Part shown: one piece after another, positions 1 through 7,578 of the stretch
Layout of the letters: every line of letters begins with the position of its first letter
How positions within the stretch are numbered: position 1 is the stretch's first letter
Assembly: GCA_017619835.1 (NCBI GenBank)
Contig: JAFZRN010000003.1
Location: forward strand, 38,655-102,654
Direction of reading: 5' to 3'
DNA from: Eubacterium sp.
GTDB taxonomy: Bacteria > Bacillota > Clostridia > Lachnospirales > Lachnospiraceae
Length of the DNA: 64,000 bases
The notes under the pieces: generated by a model
The model's input: only the letters and a program-made list of their open reading frames with translations
Database searches by the model: none
What the model was told of the DNA's origin: nothing
Program-made: the position numbers and the translations under genes

Positions 1-574
1 TGTGTCCAAAAACCGATTCGGCAATCCCCGAATCACAGCCGGATGAAATATAACATCTGATATTCTTAAGTTTAGGACAATTGTTAAATGCATCCGCACC
101 TATTGCCTTTACACTGCTGGGAATCATAATATCTGTAAGCTCTTCACTATCATAGAATGCGCTTATGCCAATAAATTCCAGGTTTTTGGGAAGATTGATA
201 GCGGTTATTTTATTGCCATTGAATGCGCTATCTTCAATTCTCTTTATTGAATTAGGCAGTACAACAGATTTTATCATCTTATATGTACTCCAATAGCTCA
301 TGGAACCGTATCCTATGGTATCAACCGTATAATCAACCCCGCCATATGTTACCGTTTTGGGAACAGACGGATGTATATTATTTGCATCAACCGGCCTGAA
401 CTTAGTTACTGTGGCCGTGTGATCGGTGGTATCAAGTTCATAATCAAAATCACCGATAGTTGCTGTAATCGTCGCAGCATAAACACCTTTATTCTGTGAA
501 AACAGAGCTGTTACCATTCCAAATAACAGCAGTGCTGCATAAATAATTATCCTGCTCCTTCTCACTTTCTCCAT
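1..574 (-). CDS. Secreted BspA-type leucine-rich-repeat protein, 5' part only
   Basis: The gene starts with ATG at 574 and runs off the left edge, so about 191 N-terminal residues are visible. GGAGTGGAGG lies just upstream as ribosome binding site. The first about 34 residues form a signal peptide: a basic MEKVRRSR start, a hydrophobic stretch (IIIYAALLLFGMV) and a likely cleavage site after VYA. From about residue 90 the protein carries repeats of the LRR_5/BspA type, with the pattern of hydrophobic strand, LPNSIKRIEDSAF-like turn, then the next strand. Proteins of this family are exported and often mediate adhesion or binding to polymers. No catalytic domain is visible in the part present. 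It is divergent from the aminotransferase gene at 775. Function beyond surface LRR protein is unknown. Confidence 0.8.
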   Translation of the reverse strand, partial: MEKVRRSRIIIYAALLLFGMVTALFSQNKGVYAATITATIGDFDYELDTTDHTATVTKFRPVDANNIHPSVPKTVTYGGVDYTVDTIGYGSMSYWSTYKMIKSVVLPNSIKRIEDSAFNGNKITAINLPKNLEFIGISAFYDSEELTDIMIPSSVKAIGADAFNNCPKLKNIRCYISSGCDSGIAESVFGH

Positions 575-684
575 TAATTTTCTACCTCCACTCCTTTTTA
601 TAGTAAAACCTCAATTTATACTCTACACTCACCTTTATTTCATTTCAATACAAAAAACCCCAAAACAGCCCCAAAACGTAAAAA

Positions 685-699
685 GTATCCATTGGATAC
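685..699. promoter_or_regulatory. Perfect inverted repeat in the divergent promoter region
   Basis: GTATCC-ATT-GGATAC is a perfect 6+6 inverted repeat with a 3-base centre, 15 bases upstream of the -35 box proposed for the aminotransferase gene. It may be an operator for one or both divergent genes. The regulator is unknown. Confidence 0.35.
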
Positions 700-713
700 C
701 ATACTCATTTTCC

Positions 714-742
714 TTGTATTATGGCAGAAAATCGGCTATAAT
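714..742 (+). promoter_or_regulatory. Putative sigma-A promoter of the aminotransferase gene
   Basis: A consensus -10 box TATAAT (737-742) lies 17 bases downstream of a weak -35 box TTGTAT (714-719). It ends 32 bases before the start codon at 775. The -10 match is perfect and the -35 is poor. Confidence 0.5.
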
Positions 743-774
743 TATGAAAGTTATGCAGTTAGGAGGAATTGGTT

Positions 775-1971
775 ATGATTTCTGAGTTTTATAAGGAGAT
801 GACAGGTAAGGAATCAGTCATCCGTCAGTTTTTTGATTTTGCTAGAGGACGTGCCGCCGAGCTCGGTCCGGACTCTGTATTTAATTTTTCGATAGGTAAC
901 CCTTCGGTACCCGCTCCCGAGAGCTTTAAGCAGGCTCTTCTGGACATAGTTGAGAACGGCGATCCGGTCAGGCTTCACGGCTACAGCCCGACACTCGGAC
1001 AGGACTCCACCAAGAAATGTATCGCTGACTCACTGAACCGAAGATTCGGTATGAATTACGAAGCAAAGCACATCTTCCCCACATCCGGTGCAGCCGGAGC
1101 TCTGGCTCATGCCATAAGATGTGTTGTTAAGGACGGTGACACCGTGCTTACATTTGCTCCTTACTTCCCCGAGTATAATCCGTATGTAGTCGGAACAGGC
1201 GCCAACCTTAAGGTCGTTCCCGCCGATTATGATACATTCCAGATCAACTTTGATGAATTCGAGAAGATGCTGGATGAAAATGTCGCCGCAGTTCTTATCA
1301 ACTCCCCGAACAACCCATCCGGAATCGTTTATACAACAGAAACAATAAAGAAGCTTGCAGATATCCTTACGGCAAAGCAGGAGGAGTATGGTCACGAGAT
1401 CTTCCTCATCACCGATGAACCATATCGTGAGATAGTTTTTGCCGGAGTGGACAGCCCGTTCCCTTCAAAGTTCTACGATAACTCAATCTGCTGCTACTCT
1501 TTCAGTAAGTCCATCTCACTTCCGGGTGAGCGTATCGGATATATGGCTGTTAATCCCGCCGCAAAGGATGCAGACCTTCTGGTTCCTATGGCAGGTCAGG
1601 TTTCAAGATTTACGGGACATAACTGCCCGACCGCTCTCATGCAGTTTGCGATTGAAAGAGTTATAGATGAGACAAGCGACCTCAGCATCTATGAGAAAAA
1701 TGCCGACCTTCTCTATAGCGAACTTACACGCATCGGTTATAAGATTGTTAAGCCTATGGGCACCTTCTACATGATGCCGAGAGTTCCTTCAAAGGACGGA
1801 GAACTGAGAGATGCCAACGAATGGTGCTGGAAGGCAGCCAGAGAACTCGGACTTATCACAGTACCGGGAGACAGCTTCCAGTGTCCGGGACATTTCCGTA
1901 TCTCTTATTGTGTGCCTACGGAAATGATTGAGAAGTCGATACCTCTTTTCGAGAAAGCATTTGAATTTTAG
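775..1971 (+). CDS. PLP-dependent class I/II aminotransferase
   Basis: A 398-residue fold-type I aminotransferase of the aspartate/aromatic class. The PLP-binding lysine is K245 in FSKSISLPGERIGY. NSPNNPSG and the C-terminal arginine in FRISYC, which binds the substrate carboxylate, are also present. The open frame extends to a TTG at 769, but AGGAGG at 761-766 is spaced 8 bases from the ATG at 775, so that ATG is chosen. The amino-acid substrate cannot be told from sequence; aspartate, alanine or an aromatic acid are all possible. It is the first gene of a + strand group whose next gene (malQ) follows after about 50 bases, probably as an independent function. Confidence 0.85.
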   Translation: MISEFYKEMTGKESVIRQFFDFARGRAAELGPDSVFNFSIGNPSVPAPESFKQALLDIVENGDPVRLHGYSPTLGQDSTKKCIADSLNRRFGMNYEAKHIFPTSGAAGALAHAIRCVVKDGDTVLTFAPYFPEYNPYVVGTGANLKVVPADYDTFQINFDEFEKMLDENVAAVLINSPNNPSGIVYTTETIKKLADILTAKQEEYGHEIFLITDEPYREIVFAGVDSPFPSKFYDNSICCYSFSKSISLPGERIGYMAVNPAAKDADLLVPMAGQVSRFTGHNCPTALMQFAIERVIDETSDLSIYEKNADLLYSELTRIGYKIVKPMGTFYMMPRVPSKDGELRDANEWCWKAARELGLITVPGDSFQCPGHFRISYCVPTEMIEKSIPLFEKAFEF

Positions 1972-2023
1972 TTTTCTATAGGTATTTATTCGGGGGAATA
2001 ATACTTCGGAGGAAAATGATTTA

Positions 2024-3568
2024 ATGGATATAGATATTACAGCAAGTGTAGACATGGGGCCTGAAAGACTGGCCGGAATACTTTTACACCCCACTTCTTT
2101 TCCGGGGCCTTACGGTATAGGTGATCTCGGAAAGGGCGCTTATGATTTTATTGATTTTATGGCAAAGTCCGGAATGAAGGCGTGGCAGGTACTGCCGCTG
2201 GGACATACAGGCTTCGGCGATTCGCCCTATCAGCCTTTCTCGTCATTTGCCGGACAGCCGCTTATAATAAGTATAGATCATCTGAGAGAACTGAACCTTC
2301 TCTATGATGAGGACTTTAACGAGATGCCTCAGTGGAATCCCGAGGACATCGAATTCGGAGACGTGATCCAGTTTAAGACAGGTCTCTTTAAGAAGGCTTA
2401 TGACAGATTCCTGGATGAGAAGATCCATGATGGTCTCTCGACAGATGAAGAGATGATGAAGGCCTTCAAGACCTTTAAAAAATCTTCACCCTGGCTTCGC
2501 GACTATGCTCTCTTCATGGCAGGCAAGGACTTCCATAACGGAGCTCCCTGGTATATGTGGGAGGATAACCTTAAGAATCCCACTCCCGCTCAGAGAAAGA
2601 AATGGGAAGAAAAATTAGCCAAAGAGATCGGCTACTATGAATTCCTTCAGTTCCTATTTGATTATGAGTGGAGCCATCTTAAGAAATATGCAAATGATAA
2701 GGGGATCAAGATAATCGGAGACATTCCGATCTTCGTTGCCTGGGACAGCTCGGATGTCTGGGTTAATAAGAAGCTCTTCGATCTCGATACAAAGGGTTAC
2801 CCGAAGAATGTTGCCGGTGTACCGCCTGATTATTTTGCAGCTACGGGTCAGCTGTGGGGAAATCCTCTCTACAAATGGTCCGAGCATAAGAAGACAGGTT
2901 ATGAATGGTGGTTTGCCCGCATCAGACATCAGCTTCAGCTGACAGACTACTTAAGAATCGATCATTTCCGCGGCTTTGACAAGTACTGGGCAGTGCCTTA
3001 CGGCGAACCCACAGCCATCAACGGAAAGTGGATGAAGGCTCCGGGCGAGAACTTCTTCACGATGCTGGAATCCACACTTGGTTATCATATGCCGATCATC
3101 GCCGAGGATCTCGGTGAGATCGATAAGTCGGTTGTTGAGCTCAGAGATAAATTCGGTTTCCCCGGAATGAAGATACTCCAGTTCGCATTTGAAAATCCGA
3201 ACGAGAATAACTTCCTTCCACATAACCATGTACGTAACTGTGTATGCTATACCGGCACACACGATAATGATACTACTCTCGGCTGGTACAAAAACTGCTT
3301 CGAGCAGTCAAGGGATAAGCTGAGAAGATACTTCAGTACCGATGCAAGTGATATATGCTGGGTAATGATAAGAGCATGCTTCGGCTCCGTTGCCACAATG
3401 GCGATAGTTCCTCTACAGGATGTTCTGGAGCTTGATTCCTGGGCACGTTTCAACACCCCGGGTGTCGGCGAAGGAAACTGGTCCTGGAGATATAAGCAGG
3501 AGGCTCTTACCGAGCATCTTTCAAAGAGGCTGTATGAAACGGCAGCCATGTACGGACGACTTATATAA
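2024..3568 (+). CDS. malQ: 4-alpha-glucanotransferase (amylomaltase, GH77)
   Basis: A 514-residue GH77 enzyme that transfers alpha-1,4-glucan segments between maltodextrins in the cytoplasm, for use of maltose or glycogen. The N-terminal LLHPTSFPGPYGIGDLG is the family opening. The three catalytic acids fall where expected: nucleophile D313 (LRIDHFRGF), acid/base E361 (IIAEDLG) and D414 (TGTHDNDT). Length is normal for the short bacterial type. The start is ATG 2024 with GGAGG at 2008-2012. No other glycogen or maltose gene is in view. The stop is only 17 bases before plsC, so the two are probably co-transcribed. Confidence 0.95.
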   Translation: MDIDITASVDMGPERLAGILLHPTSFPGPYGIGDLGKGAYDFIDFMAKSGMKAWQVLPLGHTGFGDSPYQPFSSFAGQPLIISIDHLRELNLLYDEDFNEMPQWNPEDIEFGDVIQFKTGLFKKAYDRFLDEKIHDGLSTDEEMMKAFKTFKKSSPWLRDYALFMAGKDFHNGAPWYMWEDNLKNPTPAQRKKWEEKLAKEIGYYEFLQFLFDYEWSHLKKYANDKGIKIIGDIPIFVAWDSSDVWVNKKLFDLDTKGYPKNVAGVPPDYFAATGQLWGNPLYKWSEHKKTGYEWWFARIRHQLQLTDYLRIDHFRGFDKYWAVPYGEPTAINGKWMKAPGENFFTMLESTLGYHMPIIAEDLGEIDKSVVELRDKFGFPGMKILQFAFENPNENNFLPHNHVRNCVCYTGTHDNDTTLGWYKNCFEQSRDKLRRYFSTDASDICWVMIRACFGSVATMAIVPLQDVLELDSWARFNTPGVGEGNWSWRYKQEALTEHLSKRLYETAAMYGRLI

Positions 3569-3585
3569 AAAAGAGGATATAAAGT

Positions 3586-4320
3586 ATGGTAAGATTATTT
3601 ATCGGTTTCGCATATCTGATACTATCTGTTATAATCTGTCTGCCCTACCATCTCTATCTGTGGCTCCTTTCCAAAAAGGATAAATACAAGAGCTGGTATA
3701 AGAGCTGGATATTCGTAAGACGCTTTTTCAAGGGGCTTCTCCTTATCTCGGGCACTAAAGTCGAAGTAAGGGGGATGGAAAACCTCAGTGCGGTTCCGCA
3801 GGATAAGGGAATCCTTTTCATAGGAAACCACAGAAGCTACTTCGATATCGTGATCCTTCATACCATCGTTGACAGACCTCTCGGATTCATCGCAAAGAAA
3901 GAATTCAAGAGTGTCCCCCTCTTCAGCTGGTGGGTTGCAGACCTGGGAAGTCTCTTCCTTGACAGAAAGAATATCCGTAAGGGACTTGAGACGATAAATC
4001 AGGGTACCGAATATATGAAAATGGGTCTCTCCCTCGGACTGTATCCGGAAGGAACCAGGAATCATGCCGATGAGATGCTTCCGTTTAAGACCGGCGGCTA
4101 CAGAATGGCAGAAAAATCCAACAGCCCGATGGTACTTGTTGCCATGACCGGAGCCGATGATATATTTGAAAAGAATAAGCCCGCAGCTCTTAAGAAGACC
4201 AAGGTCATCGTTGAATTCAGCGAGGCATTCTACCCTCATGAGATGGAATCAAAAGAGCGTAAGGAATTCTATAATTCAGCACCCGCAAAGCTGCAGGAAA
4301 TGCTGGATTCCCACAAATAA
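3586..4320 (+). CDS. plsC: 1-acyl-sn-glycerol-3-phosphate acyltransferase (PlsC family)
   Basis: A 244-residue member of the PlsC acyltransferase family, which acylates lysophosphatidic acid to phosphatidic acid at the membrane. The catalytic HX4D motif is NHRSYFD (H82, D87), and the glycerol-phosphate-binding motif is YPEGTRN (153-159). A hydrophobic N-terminal segment (residues 2-27) should anchor it to the membrane. GAGGA precedes ATG 3586. It lies 17 bases after malQ and 30 bases before the next gene, so transcription is probably shared. The family fits strongly; the exact acyl acceptor is inferred. Confidence 0.88.
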   Translation: MVRLFIGFAYLILSVIICLPYHLYLWLLSKKDKYKSWYKSWIFVRRFFKGLLLISGTKVEVRGMENLSAVPQDKGILFIGNHRSYFDIVILHTIVDRPLGFIAKKEFKSVPLFSWWVADLGSLFLDRKNIRKGLETINQGTEYMKMGLSLGLYPEGTRNHADEMLPFKTGGYRMAEKSNSPMVLVAMTGADDIFEKNKPAALKKTKVIVEFSEAFYPHEMESKERKEFYNSAPAKLQEMLDSHK

Positions 4321-4350
4321 ATCACTCTAGATACATAAAGGAGAAATATT

Positions 4351-4947
4351 ATGATACTATTGGCAAAAGGAGCGATCATCATGCTCATAATCACGGTGGT
4401 TGTTATCGCCGTGCTTGTAGCGCTTTATTTCGTCGGAAATAAGCTTCAGGAAAAGCAGCACGCTCAGAGAGAACAGATCAATGCGGCAGCACAGCCCGCA
4501 ACACTCTTCATTATAGATAAGAAGATAATGCCCATGAAGGATGCCAACCTTCCGAAGCATGTCATGGACCAGGCGCCCGGTCGTTACAAGAGAGCCAAGG
4601 TTCCCGTAGTAAAGGCTAAGATAGGTCCTCAGATAATGACACTTATCTGTGACGAAAGCATCTATGATGATGTACCTCAGCACGGCGAAGTTAAAGCAAT
4701 GCTGAGCGGAATCTATATCACAAGTGTCCGCACACTTCATAAGGGAACAAAGAAGATGCAGATGCAGGAAGCTGAAAACGGCAAGAAGCGTAAGAAGTCC
4801 TTCAGACAGAAGATGCTTCAGAAGCAGGCTGATTATCAGAAGCAGCTTGATTATGAAATTGCAGTAAAGAAATCCAAGGAAGAAGTCAAGAAACAGAAGG
4901 CTGAAGAGAAGAAGAAGCGTGAGCGTGAAAAGAAGATCACAATTTAA
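4351..4947 (+). CDS. Small membrane-anchored protein with charged C-terminal coiled coil, unknown function
   Basis: A 198-residue protein I do not recognise. It has one N-terminal transmembrane segment (about residues 8-28), a mixed middle part, and a C-terminal third (about 130-198) made almost only of Lys, Glu, Gln and Arg. That third probably forms a helical coiled coil on the cytoplasmic side. AAAGGAG precedes ATG 4351. The ATG at 4381 inside the frame is less likely because it lacks such a site. Its last 29 bases overlap the following CPBP gene in another frame, so the two are translationally linked. Confidence 0.7.
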   Translation: MILLAKGAIIMLIITVVVIAVLVALYFVGNKLQEKQHAQREQINAAAQPATLFIIDKKIMPMKDANLPKHVMDQAPGRYKRAKVPVVKAKIGPQIMTLICDESIYDDVPQHGEVKAMLSGIYITSVRTLHKGTKKMQMQEAENGKKRKKSFRQKMLQKQADYQKQLDYEIAVKKSKEEVKKQKAEEKKKREREKKITI

Positions 4948-5779
4948 TATAATAATTGCGGTTTTTGTTCTCCTTACAGCCCTCTTCATAACAGTCATAA
5001 CTTACTTCGCAGCCTTCGCCCTCACGGTGATATTAGGCGCGATCGATGTTACAGACGTAGATACTGCAACCGTAGATCAGGGGATTTTTAATCTCCTGAG
5101 ATTTATGGTTGCTTTTATAATATTCGGATACTGGTACCACAGGATAGGTTTTACGGAAAATGAGCTGGAAAAGCGTAAGATAAATGCAAAAGCCGCTCTT
5201 AAATTCATAGTGCATCCCTTACGACTTTTATTCCTGATCCTGCTGGGTGTCGCTATCCAGCTTGGTACCGACGGGATACTGTATGTGCTCTCGAACTCAT
5301 TTCCGGCATACTTTGAATCTTATAAAGAGATGATAACCGAGTTTGCCGGCAACCGGAGCGTACTCTACCTGATAACCGTGATAGTGCTTTCACCCATTAT
5401 CGAGGAGCTGATATTCAGAGGTCTTGTTCTTCATTATGCGAGAAATGCCTTCAGTTCACGCCGCGGACTCATCGTGGCCAATATCTTCCAGGCACTTCTC
5501 TTTGCCTTATATCACGGCAATCTGATCCAGGGCGTCTATGCTTTTATCTTCGGACTGCTCCTCGGATATATCACAATAAAAACAGACTCCCTTGTCATTA
5601 ACATACTTTTACATATGATAATAAACGGAAGTCTGTATATCATTCCCGGAAATCTTTTCGGCGACAATCTCTCAGCTGTGCTGATATCCGCCGTTTCGCT
5701 TTCCGTTATATTCCTGTCGGTGGTTTATCTTTCCTTTGCCATCTCAAGCAAGCTTTCAACATACTCCGACATCGGGTGA
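4919..5779 (+). CDS. CPBP-family intramembrane metalloprotease
   Basis: A 286-residue polytopic membrane protein of the CPBP (CAAX protease and bacteriocin-processing) family. The glutamate motif EELIFRG (E162, E163, R167), the first histidine in YHGN (H199) and a third motif with H232 are all present, so the metal site looks intact. About eight hydrophobic segments are visible. Substrates in bacteria are mostly unknown; some members act in bacteriocin immunity. The start is taken as GTG 4919, inside the preceding gene; GTG 4925 is an alternative and no ATG occurs until residue 63. The 3' end overlaps the convergent ddl gene by 55 bases. Confidence 0.82.
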   Translation: MSVKRRSQFNIIIAVFVLLTALFITVITYFAAFALTVILGAIDVTDVDTATVDQGIFNLLRFMVAFIIFGYWYHRIGFTENELEKRKINAKAALKFIVHPLRLLFLILLGVAIQLGTDGILYVLSNSFPAYFESYKEMITEFAGNRSVLYLITVIVLSPIIEELIFRGLVLHYARNAFSSRRGLIVANIFQALLFALYHGNLIQGVYAFIFGLLLGYITIKTDSLVINILLHMIINGSLYIIPGNLFGDNLSAVLISAVSLSVIFLSVVYLSFAISSKLSTYSDIG

Positions 5780-6852
5780 CCGGCTCTTTCCATCAGCATA
5801 GGATACATGCTGATTGATGTATGCCCCGGAATCGCATTTATCTCATTGAATACAACTCGATTTGTTCCTTCCTCAAGGAAGAAATCAACTCTTGCAAGTC
5901 CGAAGCAGTCGCATGCTCTATATATGTCGACTGCTGTTTTTCTTATCTCTTCACGCTTGCCCTCGGGAAGCTCGGGATCGAGAACTGTCCTGGATTCCTC
6001 ATTATTATACTTTGCGTCGTAATCATAGAATTCGGCAGCTGCAAGGATCTCTCCTACTCCCGTTGCAAATGCTTTGGCTCCGAAACCGAATACAGCACAC
6101 TCTATCTCTCTTCCGACAATCGCTTCCTCGACAAGGATCTTCTTATCATTATCGGCTGCTATCTTAAGTCCCTTTATAAGCTCTTCTCTGTTATGAGCCT
6201 TGGTTACTCCTACGGATGAGCCGGCATTTGAAGGTTTAACGAAAACAGGATACTGTCTTTCTTTTTCAATTCTTTCAACAACAGCATTCAGCTCCGGAGC
6301 ATCCTCTCCGGTCTTCCTGTCTCTTACCTCAAAGTCTCTTACACCGACGAACTTAGCCTGATCCACTCCGATGGAGTCGGCGATAACTTTTGTGAAGAAC
6401 TTATCCATCGTAACTGCGGATGATACAAGTCCGCAGCCCACATACGGGATATGTGCAAGCTCGAATAGTCCCTGGATAGTTCCGTCCTCACCGTAAAGTC
6501 CGTGAAGCACGGGGAAAGCTATATCGATTGGTCTTTCTTCAAAAGTACCATTTCTCTTTATTATGATCTTATGAGATGTATCGGGCGAGATTATCGCTCT
6601 CGGAAGTTTTTCAAGCGCCGCCTCCTTCTCCTCGGGAGTAGCAGCTTCCACGATAGTCTTTTCCCATTCTCTGTTTGCGATAGTCGATTCATCCTCAACA
6701 AGTATCCAGTGACCATCCTTGGTGATACCGATAAAGGTAATGTCGTATTTATCTCTGTTGAGAGCTGACGCAACCGTAACAACAGATACGCAGGATACCT
6801 CATGTTCACTTGACTGTCCGCCGAATAATAAGGCTAATTTTTCTTTATTCAT
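5725..6852 (-). CDS. ddl: D-alanine--D-alanine ligase
   Basis: A 375-residue ATP-grasp ligase that joins two D-alanines in the cytoplasm for peptidoglycan precursors. The N-terminal LLFGGQSSEHEVS loop, the central ATP-grasp lysine and glutamate region (FVKPSNAGSSVGVTK) and the C-terminal FNEINAIPGHT metal-binding loop are intact. AGGAGG precedes ATG 6852. It is the last gene of a - strand run recD2-comF-ddl, 9 bases after comF. Its last 18 codons overlap the convergent CPBP gene, so there is no room for an independent terminator between them. Confidence 0.95.
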   Translation of the reverse strand: MNKEKLALLFGGQSSEHEVSCVSVVTVASALNRDKYDITFIGITKDGHWILVEDESTIANREWEKTIVEAATPEEKEAALEKLPRAIISPDTSHKIIIKRNGTFEERPIDIAFPVLHGLYGEDGTIQGLFELAHIPYVGCGLVSSAVTMDKFFTKVIADSIGVDQAKFVGVRDFEVRDRKTGEDAPELNAVVERIEKERQYPVFVKPSNAGSSVGVTKAHNREELIKGLKIAADNDKKILVEEAIVGREIECAVFGFGAKAFATGVGEILAAAEFYDYDAKYNNEESRTVLDPELPEGKREEIRKTAVDIYRACDCFGLARVDFFLEEGTNRVVFNEINAIPGHTSISMYPMLMERAGHPMSEYVESLLEMAKER

Positions 6853-6861
6853 GTCTTCCTC

Positions 6862-7578
6862 CTATATCAGCATGGCTCCAATGGCCACGGAAGTATAATA
6901 CACTTTTAAGGCTCCGAACTCAAGACATATTCTTGTGCAGGATTCTATCGTGGAACCGGTCGTATATATGTCATCCACCAGAAGTATCACACCCGGCACC
7001 TTATCCTTCATGGAAGGATTGATGACAAATGCGCTCCTTAGGTTTTTCTCTCTCTGAAGATCATTCAGCTCCTTCTGGGGCTTTGTATCCACCGACCGAA
7101 GTATAAGGTCCGGGATCACCCGTATCCCCATCCGCTTCCCTATCTCCGAAGCGATAAGTCCGGCCTGGTTATAGCCTCGCTTCATCAGCTTTTTCTTATG
7201 TATCGGAACGGGAACAAGGGCTTCGATCTTAAGGCGTCTGAAATCATTTCCAAAACGCTTAATTATCTCATCGGCATAGAACAGTGCATATTCCTGACGA
7301 TTGCCGTATTTATATCTTACGATGCTGTCGCTCACAGGCGGCTTATAATCAAAAAGCGGAAAGCCCTTCTCAAAGCTCCTCTCTTTTGTGGTGCAGTCCA
7401 TGCAATACTCAGCTTCTTCGGATTCGATACGCTTGCCGCACTTCATACAGGCGGGCTGGGCCACGTAGCTTATCCTTTTTCTGCAGTCTTTGCAGATATG
7501 CTCTGAAGAAGGACTGATCACGCTGTCGCAGATGGCGCAGTGCGGAGGGAAAAGGACATCCTTAATCAAAGAAGTCAT
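6862..7578 (-). CDS. comF: ComF-family phosphoribosyltransferase-like protein
   Basis: A 238-residue ComF-family protein, linked to DNA uptake in competent bacteria but conserved in many that are not known to be competent. The N-terminus has two zinc-ribbon-like CxxC pairs (HCAICD with ICKDC, then CMKCG with CMDC). The C-terminal PRPP-loop is VILLVDDIYTTGST. The open frame extends to 7602, but AGGAG at 7586-7590 is spaced 7 bases from the ATG at 7578 and fixes the start there. The gene overlaps the 3' end of recD2 by 17 bases, so the pair is translationally coupled. Whether this organism is competent cannot be told. Confidence 0.9.
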   Translation of the reverse strand: MTSLIKDVLFPPHCAICDSVISPSSEHICKDCRKRISYVAQPACMKCGKRIESEEAEYCMDCTTKERSFEKGFPLFDYKPPVSDSIVRYKYGNRQEYALFYADEIIKRFGNDFRRLKIEALVPVPIHKKKLMKRGYNQAGLIASEIGKRMGIRVIPDLILRSVDTKPQKELNDLQREKNLRSAFVINPSMKDKVPGVILLVDDIYTTGSTIESCTRICLEFGALKVYYTSVAIGAMLI

